Part shown: piece by piece, positions 37,001-47,081 of the stretch | Layout of the letters: every line of letters begins with the position of its first letter | Numbering within the stretch: position 1 is the first letter of the stretch | DNA from: Trichopria drosophilae | Taxonomy: Eukaryota; Arthropoda; Insecta; Hymenoptera; Diapriidae | Reading direction: 5' to 3' | NCBI GenBank assembly: GCA_030407085.1 | Contig: JAQOWT010000008.1 | Location: 124,001 to 188,000, forward strand | Length of the DNA stretch: 64,000 bases | Notes under the pieces: model-generated | Seen by the model: the letters and a program-made list of their open reading frames with translations, nothing else | Told to the model about the DNA's origin: nothing | The model's database searches: none | Program-made: the position numbers and the translations under genes

Positions 37001-37574
37001 ACTCCAATTCGGTTACCAGATCATCCACAGTCATACCAATAAATTCGGTTTTGGAATGAAACCAACGGAGTACCTTTCCTTTTAATCTCGATCCCAGCAG
37101 AAGTCGCCCAAGGTCATCATTTAATTTGTAAGTAACTCTTAACAAATTGAACTGGTCTCTCCATCTTCGGAAGTCAGCGCCTCCACCTTCGAATTCACTT
37201 AAGAGATCCTTGAGAGCATTAATATTTGTATGATAAGGTGTTTGTTGAACGGTAGGGGTAGCATTGCCTCCACGCAGCAATTCTAGCTCACGTCTCGTAA
37301 TGTCTAATTCCCGACGCAGCAACTCCTGCTCTCGATGCATAAATTCAATTTCTCTATCTCGTGCGTCTACTACTAAGTTATTACCAGGTCCGTCACCTTC
37401 GTGAGGAGGGTCCATGGTATTTTTTTGATGTAATTCCACCTGTTGCATCCATTCATCCGTGGGGTCATGTTCCTGTAGCCGCCTTATTATCTCCACATTA
37501 TTTCCAGCAGTAGACAACCCGAAAGATCTGGCCACAATCTTCAGAGTCACCACTGTAAATGTGTTAGGATCCAT
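33951..37574 (-). pseudogene. Gypsy gag-pol polyprotein (1,207 codons, broken in integrase)
   Basis: Starts MDPNTFTVVTLKIVARSFG; residues 8-40 resemble a SAP-type DNA-binding helix pair. Gag follows with FRRWRDQFNLL, then two CCHC knuckles, CFNCSRNGHVAADC (about residue 312) and CFKCFEVGHQSKDC. The protease active site LLDTGSPISFV is near residue 420. Reverse transcriptase has LRLCIDFRFLN, FTLLDLKDGFH, FGLKTAPATFQKF and YLDDILIAT (near residue 728). RNase H starts TELHCDASKLGFGAVL. The integrase HHCC module is HNEMGHFGAEKTAE ... CLKCVAF, and the core's first Asp is in LLVIDGFTKF. Gag and pol share one frame. A small deletion near 34,010 removes the second catalytic Asp of integrase and shifts the frame, ending this ORF. 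Confidence 0.9.
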
Positions 37575-38193
37575 TGGCGAAGTGGGAGCAAGTTCTCCCC
37601 ACTATCAAAAGTATGGAAGCGAGCAACAAGCCGAAAACACGATTTTGACGTCACAGGTCCGAACTCACGTGATTATCACGATTACAGAGCCACTACACGT
37701 TCACTTATGGTAACTAATTTGAAGTAACCGCCATCGCCATTACTGAAGGCGTCTCAACTCAAAATCACAAATGCTTTCAGTTTTCACAATATTGAGAATT
37801 CCCAACAATCATCCACGTACTGTTCTCGGGAATATTTTTTCCTTTAATTTTAAAGGGGTTTTCTAAGTCTTCCACTCTTATTTAACGGGGAATTCACTTA
37901 AGGAGTTGGGAACACGTGGCGAGAATTCGCCTCAACCACAATTCTCAGAATTTTCAATTTATAACACGAATCTCGCACTTCCAATTAGTTTCCAGACTGA
38001 AGCGGAATACAGTTGCAATTTCGAAACTACAAAACTTCACTTGCAGATCGAAAAAATGCTAATTACACAGAATAGGGAATCGCGAATCGCGCGTCTCCCG
38101 GTCAGAATTGAGTTCCGAGACGAATAAAGATAAGAAAATAACTCAAAAAAATTGTCCGAATGGCTTTCGAAAAGGTGGACGATCGAGCCTATA

Positions 38194-38208
38194 ATCCCAC
38201 TTCTGACT
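38194..38208 (-). promoter_or_regulatory. Gypsy primer-binding site, leucine-tRNA-like
   Basis: Directly inside the 5' LTR, on the element's strand, reads GTCAGAAGTGGGATT. This is the complement of the acceptor and T-arm 3' end typical of insect tRNA-Leu, lacking the CCA-complement (TGG) and the adjacent base. An offset of a few bases from the tRNA terminus is known for some Gypsy lineages. The tRNA identity rests on memory. Confidence 0.5.
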
Positions 38209-38379
38209 TGTAAGAAATAAAGCCAGAATTAATATATAAAATTACTATTTATTTCTTGAGAGCTCACAGCGTTTCGACGGTTCGTCTCAGACTGATTCGT
38301 TCAGTACGCAAACAATGCAGCAATAACGGCAACGACAAGTAATCCCATAAACATACACATACAAGATATATTCTTCACA
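38209..38379 (-). repeat. Gypsy 5' LTR, 171 bp
   Basis: Plus-strand reading TGTAAGAAATAAAGCC ... ATATATTCTTCACA, matching 32,686-32,856. The edge is followed by AATTATTGTGAA, which makes a short palindrome with the LTR end. Confidence 0.85.
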
Positions 38380-40059
38380 AATTATTGTGAAATTCGGTTA
38401 TTAAACCGAACTTCAATAATATTTTATGATTGTTCTCATTCGAAATAACGCATCACATATATTCATTTATTTTGTGTAATAAAATGAATGAATGAAAATA
38501 CCTTTGGCCGTTTATACTACATTAGTAAACGTTGTCCGATTCTCACCGCGAGGAGGTAGCTATCTATTGAGAACCATTTTTTTTTAATTTTTGCTTTTTA
38601 TTTATTTTTTCTTATACTTTTTTCTTTTTATTTATTCTTGATTTTCGAATAGATTTCGAAAGAAAATATTAGATACGTACTTTTTTCTTTTACGCGTTTC
38701 AAAAACATTTTAGTACTCCTCAGAATGCCTAAAAAAAACGTAATATTACTTCCAATGTAAGGCACGGCGGAGGCACATGAGTATGACTATCATATCGGAG
38801 CATTGTTTATCCTCAATTCAGAAAAATCAGACGTATCTGATATATGCAATTCTGGTGAATCTTTTAATTATATAGTTCAAATGACTATGATACGGATATG
38901 ATTGAAGAAGATGATCTACTTTTTCCAATACTATCTTATAATAAAGTGTTTCAAGATTATGATAATGTTACAAAAAAAATTGGAAAATGATCACATTTTT
39001 AACCGAAAAAGGAAACATTATGCGATTTGGCATATTTTCTATTTCTCTCTCGATTGATGAAAAGCAAAAACAAAAATTTTAAAAATCAAAAAGCAAAAAA
39101 AAAAGATTGCCAATAGATACCTACCTTCTCGCTGTGAGAATGGGATGACGTTTCTGACGTAAAATAAGCTGCTAAAGGTATTTTCACTAATTCTTTTTAT
39201 TACAAAAAATAAATGAATACATGTGATGCGTTATTTTGGACGAGAACGATCTAAAAATATTATTGAAGTTCTATTATTATCTAGTTTCACTCAAATCAAG
39301 TTGTTTTAAGATTTTTAGCCTTACATATTAGATCCAACATTTTGAATGTCAATATTTTATCATCTGTTTCACAATCAGCCAGAAACCCTCGAATACCGAG
39401 ATTCATCCAGATCGGGGCTGTTTTGCATTTTGGGTCCGCCATATTGGATCCGCCATTTTGAATTTCAAAATTTTGAGCTCGGATTCGTAATCAGCAACCC
39501 CAAAAACCCCCAACTACCGAGATCCATCCTGATCCGGGCTTTTTTGCATATTTGGTCCGCCATATTGGATCCGCCATTTTAAATTTTACAATTTTAAGCT
39601 CGGATTCGCAATCAGCGACCCCAAAAACATATAAAAAAAATTTTACTTGTTCGAAAACGTGAAGGAATTCCTTTAAATTCCGATCTCCGAAAACTTCCGA
39701 AATCTATCTTCAAAAAAGCCGCCATTTTAGATTTTCTACGATGAAATAAACCAATTCTATTGCCATATCTCTTCAGTACAGACATTTTATGCACTTTTTA
39801 TATACTTTTCCACTCGCCTATCGTCCGTTCTCCCATATAAATTTCAAATTTAAAAAAAAATTACTTCAAAAAATTGATGTTTTTTCAGATATTTTTGGCA
39901 TTATTTAGTGTAAACATTAATTTTTTGCAAATTTTGTCCGCGCCATTCGAAAGAGCACCCTTCAAAATAGTCGGCAAGTTACTCTACAAATTAATACTTC
40001 AATTATTTTGCAATGATACAAGCGACGAAATTCGTACCACGCGGAATGTGCAATTTTGA

Positions 40060-41288
40060 CGTTAACGGGTTAAAAAGAATGCTCATCAGTTTCCAGTCAA
40101 TACTATTTAAAAAATATTACATTATTTAAAAAGCATTCTTATAAATATAAAATATTATTATATAGTTTCATTTGTTTACTGGGAAATTAATTCTTCAAAA
40201 AGAACTCTTTTGTAACTCTAAATACATTACCATAAAGCGGACATTGGTCACCACCTTTTACAAAAAAAATTTGAACAGAATTCTTTTTTAATTATTGCAA
40301 AATTTTACTAATTTTTGAATAATTTTTCTTGAAAAATAAATGATATTTTCATGACAAAATTTTCTAAATTTTGTAACTTTACAGTCACGCTCCAATATTT
40401 TTCTCTACCTCAGGATTTAATACGTTAAGTGTTGGAAAAACTGTAGTCTCATTTGTACCTAAGAATTTATTGATTAGAGGGTGTCTTCGTGTATATCGTA
40501 TATTAATCTGCGCTCCAAGTATATTGATCGAAAATTTTGGAACATTAGTAGCACACCTGTAGTTTAAAATCTACTTTCGACAGGAAACAGTATTGTAATA
40601 CACACGGAAAATAAATTGTGAAGAAAATCATTTTATTCTCAAACTCAAGACTTTTTGACATTTTGAAGACCATTTTACTAACAAATTTTAAATTAGTTTG
40701 ATGTTGTTTTAGATTTTGTACAACTTATTGAAAGTGACTTGTACGAAATAATTTAGTTTATTGAAAATATTTTGTAATAGTCTTACCAAGAACCAAGAAC
40801 AAGTTATGTAAGTTTTACTTTCAGCAAATTTCTTCATTTCCAAATTTTTAATCATTATATCTTCAAGTTCTTTAAGTTTATGAAAATATTTAAAATTTGT
40901 ATAAACACAAATTAATAATTCTTTTATGTCCATAACAATTTTATATTATTTTCATTGCATTATTACATTTCCTTTTTAATATCCCCTAGTTTTTTTAATC
41001 TGCGTGTTTATGAGAAAAATTACACTTTTAATATATAATTGCTGTAATTGGTATCAAATGTATACGAAACAACTCTTTATCAAAATTTTGCAATAACAAT
41101 TATCTACATTATAAACATTTTATAAATACACTCAAACTTTTTTTGGAAGCAGGCGAACCGCATTATAATCTGACAAAAGAATTCTTCGAATTCTACACTG
41201 TTTTTAACATTATTTTTTGGAATTGCATTTTTTTTTAAAACAATCTACGTAATGTAACAATATATATAACCTTAAGAACAATGTTGTT
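40060..41288. other. AT-rich stretch beginning with a TTAACGGGTTAA edge
   Basis: At 40,060-40,075 the foldback arm ends in GACGTTAACGGGTTAA. After that I see only AT-rich DNA with chance frames (for example 40,709-40,933 minus). Confidence 0.45.
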
Positions 41289-41522
41289 CACTGAACAAAA
41301 AATTTCCTAATTTCAAGTCAATATTTAGTTGAATAGTCGCAACAAAATATTTACTTAAAATAAGGAAATATTTTCTTAATTTAAATAAATATTTACTTGC
41401 TGGATTAAATCTAATTAATATTTAGTTGAATTAACAAACTATTTTTCTATTATAAGTCAATATTTTGTTGTGACTATTCAAGTAAAAATTTACTTGAAAT
41501 TGGGACATTTTTTTTCAGCGTG
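41289..41522. mobile_element. MITE with CACTGA..AAAAAATTTCC ends
   Basis: About 234 bp. The left end reads CACTGAACAAAAAATTTCC then AATTTCAAGTCAATATTTAG; the right end, reverse-complemented, reads CACGCTGAAAAAAAATGTCC then AATTTCAAGTAAATTTTTAC. Both arms then share GAATAGTCRCAACAAAATAT. There is no coding capacity. Confidence 0.7.
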
Positions 41523-42026
41523 TAAATAAATTTTATATTCGATCGTTGTTATGCCTAATAATGCATGAATTGAGATTGTTAATAAACCTACTAGAAATGC
41601 ATTACTCCATCGAGAAAGAAAGAGGCGTAACGAGTGACACGACGCCGCCTATCGGCGAGGAGAAGAGACACTGTTTTCAAAAGCTTTTCGTTAACGGGAA
41701 TTAAAACGAAATACAATAATATAAGTGATTCTATCGCAAACTATATACATATACTATGATTTTTATCAATTCGACATGTCGAATTAAAGTGATTTAATGC
41801 AAACATCTGGAAATAAATTGTCTTTATTGGCCAACAAAATAAGAATATACAAAGTAAGCGACCATAAACGAAAAGGCCACATTTATAAATATGCATTCTA
41901 AATAGACAAACATGAAAAATCTCCAAAAAAGTCGATATTTTTACATGGAAAATCCTATAAATAGAACAATGGAGAAATGAAGGCGTACGCCAAAATATTC
42001 ACCAGAAAAAATTGTTTGGTCTTTTA
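41523..42026. other. AT-rich stretch, nothing recognised
   Basis: About 500 bases with a modest GC patch near 41,620-41,690. The 61-codon minus frame (41,741-41,926) has no recognisable feature. Confidence 0.45.
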
Positions 42027-42649
42027 TTAACCCATTAACGCCCAAAGCACAACTTTTTTTGCTTCAATTTCAATCGAGTATTTCGTATCAAACTCCAATC
42101 CAAATTCAAAGAAATTGAAAGGTACTACTGCTTTCGAGGTCGCTCTTCAAGATTCCGAGGTCAAAATTGAGTTTCAGCCACCAGGAATTCCAATATGGCG
42201 CCGAATTTCCAAACAATTTCCAAAAAATTGGTAAATTTTATAGTTATAAATTTTTTACGAGCCATTAGAATATTACGGTTCTATTGTAACTATGCACAAA
42301 GTTGCATAAAATACTTGAATTTTAAGGAAAAATTTTACTTTTATACCTCACGTCACTCTAACGACCTCAAAATGGCGTCAACAATGAAAATTTCATTGAA
42401 AGATTTGTGAACGCTCCAACTCAAAATTTATGAGCTTTTTAAAATTTTTACGAACAAATTTTGGAATAATGAAATCCGCCATATTGAAATCCCTGATGTA
42501 TGAAACTCAATTTTGACCTCGGAATCTTGAACAGCGATATCGAAAACAGTAGGATATGTACCTTTCAATTTTTTCAAATTCGATTTTGATACGAAATATT
42601 TAATTGAAATTGAAGCAAACAATATGTCCTCTCCGGCGTTAACGCGTTA
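42027..42649. mobile_element. Foldback element with TTAACCCATTAACGCC edge
   Basis: Arms about 42,036-42,230 and 42,450-42,645 are inverted. Shared words include GCTTCAATTTCAATYRARTA, ATTTCGTATCAAA, TTCAAGATTCCGAGGTCAAA and CCAATATGGCG or its complement. The left tip reads TTAACCCATTAACGCC, the right tip GGCGTTAACGCGTTA. The middle contains a CTCAAAATGGCG segment related to the ~120-bp repeat family. Confidence 0.65.
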
Positions 42650-42897
42650 CCCCTCCGCTGTGGCTCGTGCCAATGATTTTTTTCCCGGAAATATAAACTA
42701 AGCTAACGAAGTAAATAATGTATAGAAATTAAAACCAAAAGTGTTTCCAGATAGTCTAACAATAAGTTATACTCAAAAAGATGATGTTTAGTCTCTTTTC
42801 GAAATTATTGTTTAAAATAGAAGATTTAAAATGTTTAAAAATACAGTTTGTCACAATCTTTGTAATCTGCAGGGAAGAGGTTCGAACGCACAGACAA
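42643..42897. mobile_element. MITE, copy 2 (relative of 3,802-4,045)
   Basis: It shares with copy 1, in the same order, a TTTCYAGATAGTCYAA segment, TTTTCGAAAT, GTTTAAAAYAGAA, then CTGCAGG-like and the AAGAGGTTCGAACG end. It abuts the right tip of the preceding foldback element. Confidence 0.5.
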
Positions 42898-43176
42898 ATA
42901 TGTCTTTTTTCTGTACATGATGTGTTTGTGTTTCCTTGGATTATTTGAGTAACATTTTAAGTAAAAACAATGTATTTTTTTTTACCTATATTACCACTTA
43001 CGAGTAGAAAAAAGTGGAATTTTCATAAAAAAACTGCCGTGCACGACCTGTAAAACATGTTTTAAAAATCTGAATAAAATTAGGCATCATTTTGACATCA
43101 AAATAAACGGGGTGGCATCGAAATTTTAAAAAATTTCGATTAAAACTGGGCACCCTAATATATAATATATATATAT

Positions 43177-43204
43177 ATTTATTTATTTATTTATTTATTT
43201 ATTA
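43177..43204. repeat. (ATTT)n microsatellite
   Basis: Seven near-perfect ATTT units follow an (AT)n tract, just left of the mariner-type insertion. Confidence 0.8.
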
Positions 43205-43213
43205 TCTTATATA

Positions 43214-45364
43214 CAGGGTGGCCGATTTATCTGAAGACATCGAAATACCTCGAGAACTATGCACAGAATCAAAAAAGTTGTCGGATGAAAGTTGTTCGAC
43301 ACGAAGGGGGGCATCCAGTAATAATGAAATTTACCCCCTCCCCCATCCCCTGGGGGTGGAGTGGGGGCAAAAACAATAAAACTTAAATAGGAACCCCCAG
43401 CTTTTATTGCAGATTTGGTTTCTCCAATATTGACAATTTTCGCTCGCGCTATGGAATACGGTCATTCTAACAAAGCCGGGAAAAAATACATTTAGCGTTA
43501 CCCAGGAACAACGACGTGGACGTAGTATTTTTCTGTACCCTTTGGGGTGCTTGTTTTACGTGAGTCCCCTTGCCTCTCACTGTCTCACTGTTCACTTACT
43601 TGAGTAATTGTTCGAAATGTTGACCTTCCACTTCAATGCATTTATTTATTCTTTCTTCAAATGACTTTATACATGATAGAATCATATCTGCAGAAATTTC
43701 TGCGAAAGCAGTTCTTATGCGTTCCACCATGTTTTCACGAGTCGTTGGTACTTGTTCATAAACCTTACCTTTTAGGTAACCCCATAGGAAGAAATCCAGA
43801 GATGTTAGATCAGGTGACCTCGCAGGCCAATTAATGGGGCCACCTCTACCAATCCACGTACCATTGTAATCACGGTCTAGTATTTCCCTTGCTACTCTTG
43901 AAAAATGTGCTGGGCAACCATCATGCTGAAACCACATTGTCCGTCGGACGTCCATAGCAACATCCTCAAGTAGTAATGGTACTTCTTGTTCTAGGAAATC
44001 TCGATATTTTGTTCCATTCAAATTACCTTCAATGAAATAAGGACCAATGAGTTTATTTCCTATGATTCCACACCAAACGTTCACCGACCAAGGACGTTGA
44101 TGATTAACTTGTCGTAACCAATGGGGATTTTCTACGCTCCAATAATGCATATTATGCCTATTGACGCCACCATGGTTCGTGAATGTAGATTCATCTGAAA
44201 ATAATACATTAGCAAAGAAATTGTGGTTCGTTTGCATTTTTTGAAATGCCCATTCACAAAACACCACGCGGTTATGAAAATCATCGCCATCTAGTTCCTG
44301 GTGCAGAGAAATGTGATATGGGTGAAACTTATGACGATGCAATATTCTTTGAATACTGTCTCTGGAAATGCCGGAATCGCGATGTAATTGTCGTGTGCTT
44401 ACATGTGGATTTTGGTGAATAGCTGCTAGTACAGCTACTTCGTTAGCTTCTCCTGTAACTGTTAATCTTTGCTTCCTTTTTTTCATTTGTACGCTGCCAT
44501 AAGAGTGAAAGGCATTCACAACTTTGTAAAAAAAAGAACGCGAGCGAGCATTATCTGGAAAACGCTCAGCATACAACGCAACAGCATCGTCAATATTCCT
44601 CTTACATTCACCATAAATAAGAATCATTTCGATTTTTTCGGGAACTGTAGCAGGATTCATTTTTAACTTGCAATTCGATTTAAGCAATGAAGGGTAGACA
44701 AAAAATAGTCACGTAAACGGAAAGTTGTTATTCTAAAAGCAAAGTGACCTCCGACCGAATTACTACCAATACAATGGACTTCAAAAACAGTCTTACACTG
44801 AGAGACCGTGAATACTAAATTTTAATATGGGGATTAGAAAGTCGCGATATCCATTTACTTCCCTTCAGGAAAGTAGAGAAAAATGTAGGTGAACTGGTTA
44901 CGTGTGACTCAACTTATGTATAAAATGATATGCTACTTTATTTTCGAGTTATGTCGCCCTCTAGCGTTATGTAACAGAACCGGCGCCGGTGATGGCCGAA
45001 ATGCAAGCGATGTACATGTATGAAACCACGTGAGTTCTCTCGGGGTCCGGTAGATGGCGACGAAATCCCCAAATGAAGTAAGAGTTTCGTTTTGTTTAAT
45101 AGAAGCTGGTTTGACCGTCAATGCTCAGCTTATTTATTCTCATTTCGGAAAAAACATACAGAGAGAATGAATGAGCTGTGTGAAGGGACATGACGCGTTT
45201 TTTAATGGATTGCGTGATGTCCTCTTTTTGTTTATTAAATAATAAATTTAAAACCTAAAATGTAATTTTATTGAAGGTAGAAAACTTATTTATAAAATTG
45301 CTTTTTTGATTCTGTGCATAGTTCTCGAGATATTTCGATGTCTTCAGATAAATCGGCCACCCTG
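43214..45364. mobile_element. Tc1/mariner-type transposon, apparently complete
   Basis: The 2,151-bp element has 64-bp terminal inverted repeats, 43,214-43,277 and 45,301-45,364, with a single mismatch. They begin CAGGGTGGCCGATTTATCTG. A TA dinucleotide flanks each side (43,212-43,213 and 45,365-45,366), as expected for this superfamily. The transposase lies inside on the minus strand without interruption. Near-identical ends and an intact frame suggest a recent insertion. Confidence 0.9.
43596..44687 (-). CDS. Tc1/mariner-type transposase, DD41D-like spacing, 363 aa
   Basis: An intact 363-codon frame. It cuts and pastes the surrounding element by a DDE/D mechanism in the nucleus. The likely start is the second methionine (MNPATVPEKIEM), ten codons in. 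Residues about 12-60 form the first DNA-binding helix-turn-helix (ALYAERFPDNARSRSFFY), resembling the DUF4817-type module. A second HTH follows at about 85-120 (NPHVSTRQLHRDSGISRDSI). The catalytic core shows LFSDESTFTNHGG (first Asp), WFQHDGCPAHFS (second Asp) and SPDLTSLDFFLWG. Counting 41 residues between the second Asp and the Asp in TSLDFF gives DD41D rather than the common DD34D or DD34E. Length is normal for the superfamily. No stop or frameshift is present, so the protein could be functional. Confidence 0.9.
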   Translation of the reverse strand: MLKSNCKLKMNPATVPEKIEMILIYGECKRNIDDAVALYAERFPDNARSRSFFYKVVNAFHSYGSVQMKKRKQRLTVTGEANEVAVLAAIHQNPHVSTRQLHRDSGISRDSIQRILHRHKFHPYHISLHQELDGDDFHNRVVFCEWAFQKMQTNHNFFANVLFSDESTFTNHGGVNRHNMHYWSVENPHWLRQVNHQRPWSVNVWCGIIGNKLIGPYFIEGNLNGTKYRDFLEQEVPLLLEDVAMDVRRTMWFQHDGCPAHFSRVAREILDRDYNGTWIGRGGPINWPARSPDLTSLDFFLWGYLKGKVYEQVPTTRENMVERIRTAFAEISADMILSCIKSFEERINKCIEVEGQHFEQLLK

Positions 45365-45366
45365 TA

Positions 45367-45995
45367 TACATCCCCTGGGGGTGGAGTGGGGGCAAAAACA
45401 ATAAAACTTAAATAGGAACCCCAAGTTTTTATTGCAGATTTGGATTCTCCGGAAAAAAGTACACCAATTTGACCTAGGAGCTATTGCATTTTGGTTCACA
45501 GGTGGCGCTGTAATCGATAAAAATCCAAATTTATCTGAAGACATTGAAATACCTCGAGAACTCTGCACAGAATCAAAAAAGTTGTCGGATGAAAGTTGTT
45601 CGACAGGAAGGGGGCATCCAGGGGGCAAATAGGGACAATTTGATCCCTTTATGAAAATTTAATATTAAAAATTCTAATATTAGAATTTTTAATATTAGAA
45701 TTTAGTAATATCAATTGCGAAAATTGTTATTCTGAATATGAAATTTTAATAATGTCCATTCGAAAAATTAAGATTATGAATAATTGATATTCTTCATATT
45801 AAAAATCAAAACTGATTACATAAAAATTGTGCATACAATATGGAAGCAATTTTATAAATAAGTTTTCTACCTTCAATAAAATTACATTTTAGGTTTTAAA
45901 TTTATTATTTAATAAACAAAAAGAGGACATCACGCAATCCATTAAAAAACGCGTCATGTCCCTTCACTCAGCTCATTAATTCTCTCTCTGTATGA
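45367..45995. repeat. Rearranged second copy of mariner-type ends
   Basis: Positions 45,367-45,450 repeat the subterminal DNA at 43,345-43,425 (CCCCTGGGGGTGGAGTGGGG), then 45,530-45,625 repeat the left end itself (TTATCTGAAGACATTGAAAT). Positions 45,847-45,990 are an inverted copy of 45,157-45,300, forming a palindrome around the right end of the intact element. It contains no transposase. Confidence 0.7.
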
Positions 45996-45997
45996 CA

Positions 45998-46400
45998 CGT
46001 TGATAGCAAAAACGGGCTAAATATACGCCGCGAGAAAAAATGGGTTATTGTTATGTTCGCGAGCAAAAACGAAACAAATTACAGGCTGTTGGCAAAAGTG
46101 AGTTACACTATTGTGAGAGCAAAAATGACTTAAAATATTCTTCAGGACAAAAACGAATTAGAAATTTAAGTCATTCTTGCCCGCTCGGAAATTATAAGTC
46201 ACTTTTACCCGCAAAGAAATTTTAACTTATTTTTGCTCGTGTTATAATTTTGTATAGAATCTTGTTCGCTTTGATATCGCAATTTTGAAACTTTTAGGAT
46301 TCTTTTAAAAATATACAAATGATTTAAAATTTTAATCATTATTTGCGTTAATTCTCTGAACTATTATACTTCTTATGTTAATTCTGTAATAAAAGTATTC
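45998..46400 (+). repeat. GCAAAAATGGGTTA-type foldback repeat, copy 2
   Basis: Inverted, near-identical partner of 30,612-31,035. It begins GATAGCAAAAACGGGCTAA and carries repeated words such as GAGCAAAAATGACTTA and the reverse form TAAGTCATTCTTGCCC. It ends with TTAATTCTGTAATAAAAG, where the two copies diverge. Confidence 0.65.
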
Positions 46401-46415
46401 AATTTGGTATGCTTC

Positions 46416-47081
46416 TACACTGAGGAAAGGATTGTTTACTAAAAAGAAGGCTTCTTAATAGTTAAGAAATCATGTATTTAAATACGGCGAATCCAATAAT
46501 TTTTTAAGTATAAAATAATTACTTATTTCATATAAAGCTGACATTTCTTTAGTGCAAACAATGCATTTTATATCTTTAAGAAATATCTATTAAATGCAAC
46601 CAAACGGTTCATAATAGTTAAGAAACCGCTTGTTTACTATGAGTTTGTATCTATAAAGTAATGTTAATAGCTACAAAATGTAAGGTTGGAGTCGATACGC
46701 ATCGTAACATAACCTCAAATGATAACCTGGCTGCTTTGTTTGGTTTGTTAAGAACGATTGAGCGCCATTGCAATTCGGTGGTTGTTATTGTGAAAAGAAA
46801 TAAATTGAAGATATTGTTTATAATATTAAATATGCTTATAAACAAATACATCGTATAAGAGACATGTTCCATGTCTTATTTGTGAATTTTCGCAGCTGTC
46901 GAGTTCAAAGTATACGTTTCTTAACTATTAAGAAATGGTCAATTCTGATATAAGAAATAAAATGCTAATATTATATGAATCGCATTTAACATTACAATGC
47001 CATCTTTACATTAAAAGAACGATTCCAACTTTGCAATTGAATGATATTTTTTTACAACAAACGATCCTTTCTCTGGGTGTA
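46416..47081. mobile_element. MITE with TACACTGAGGAAAGGAT ends
   Basis: The left tip TACACTGAGGAAAGGATTG and right tip (reverse-complemented) TACACCCAGAGAAAGGATCG are inverted copies, followed on both sides by GTTT. Inside are palindromic TTCTTAATAGTTAAGAA words. It is about 666 bp without a transposase. Confidence 0.6.

Larger units (their letters stand above)
32686..38379 (-). mobile_element. Gypsy-type LTR retrotransposon with two LTRs
   Basis: The element lies on the minus strand: 5' LTR on the right, a ~630-base leader, gag-pol, a ~420-base 3' region, and 3' LTR on the left. The LTRs are the same length and differ at few positions, so the insertion is fairly recent. No matching target-site duplication is seen at its edges, and about 25 extra bases sit between the right LTR and the resumption of host-arm sequence. 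There is no envelope frame. Integrase is disrupted, so this copy is not autonomous. Confidence 0.9.
31788..40059. mobile_element. Large foldback element split by a Gypsy insertion
   Basis: The left arm consists of 31,788-32,685 plus 38,380 to about 38,605. The right arm is about 39,060-40,059. They are inverted copies: shared words include CTCTTTCGAATGGCG, TTTTAGATTTTCTACGATG (right) or its complement (left), TATCTAGTTTC, AATAACGCATCACAT and AAAATACCTTT. Removing the 5.7-kb Gypsy element restores a continuous left arm, so the foldback element is about 2.6 kb with ~1-1.1-kb arms and a ~450-bp loop (38,605-39,060). The arms contain three to four ~120-bp tandem units (left 32,231-32,600). The loop has coding-like scraps without a recognisable domain. 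Confidence 0.75.

Noticed and set aside
32680..38385. Target-site duplication of the Gypsy element
   Set aside because: The bases outside the two LTRs (AGATAA and AATTAT) do not match.
32055..39794. Near-identical 60-codon frames at 32,055-32,237 and 39,612-39,794
   Set aside because: They lie at mirror positions in foldback arms and are not supported as genes.
30793..46225. Near-identical 61-codon frames at 30,793-30,978 and 46,040-46,225
   Set aside because: Conservation reflects two copies of a DNA repeat; the frames are short and without codon bias.
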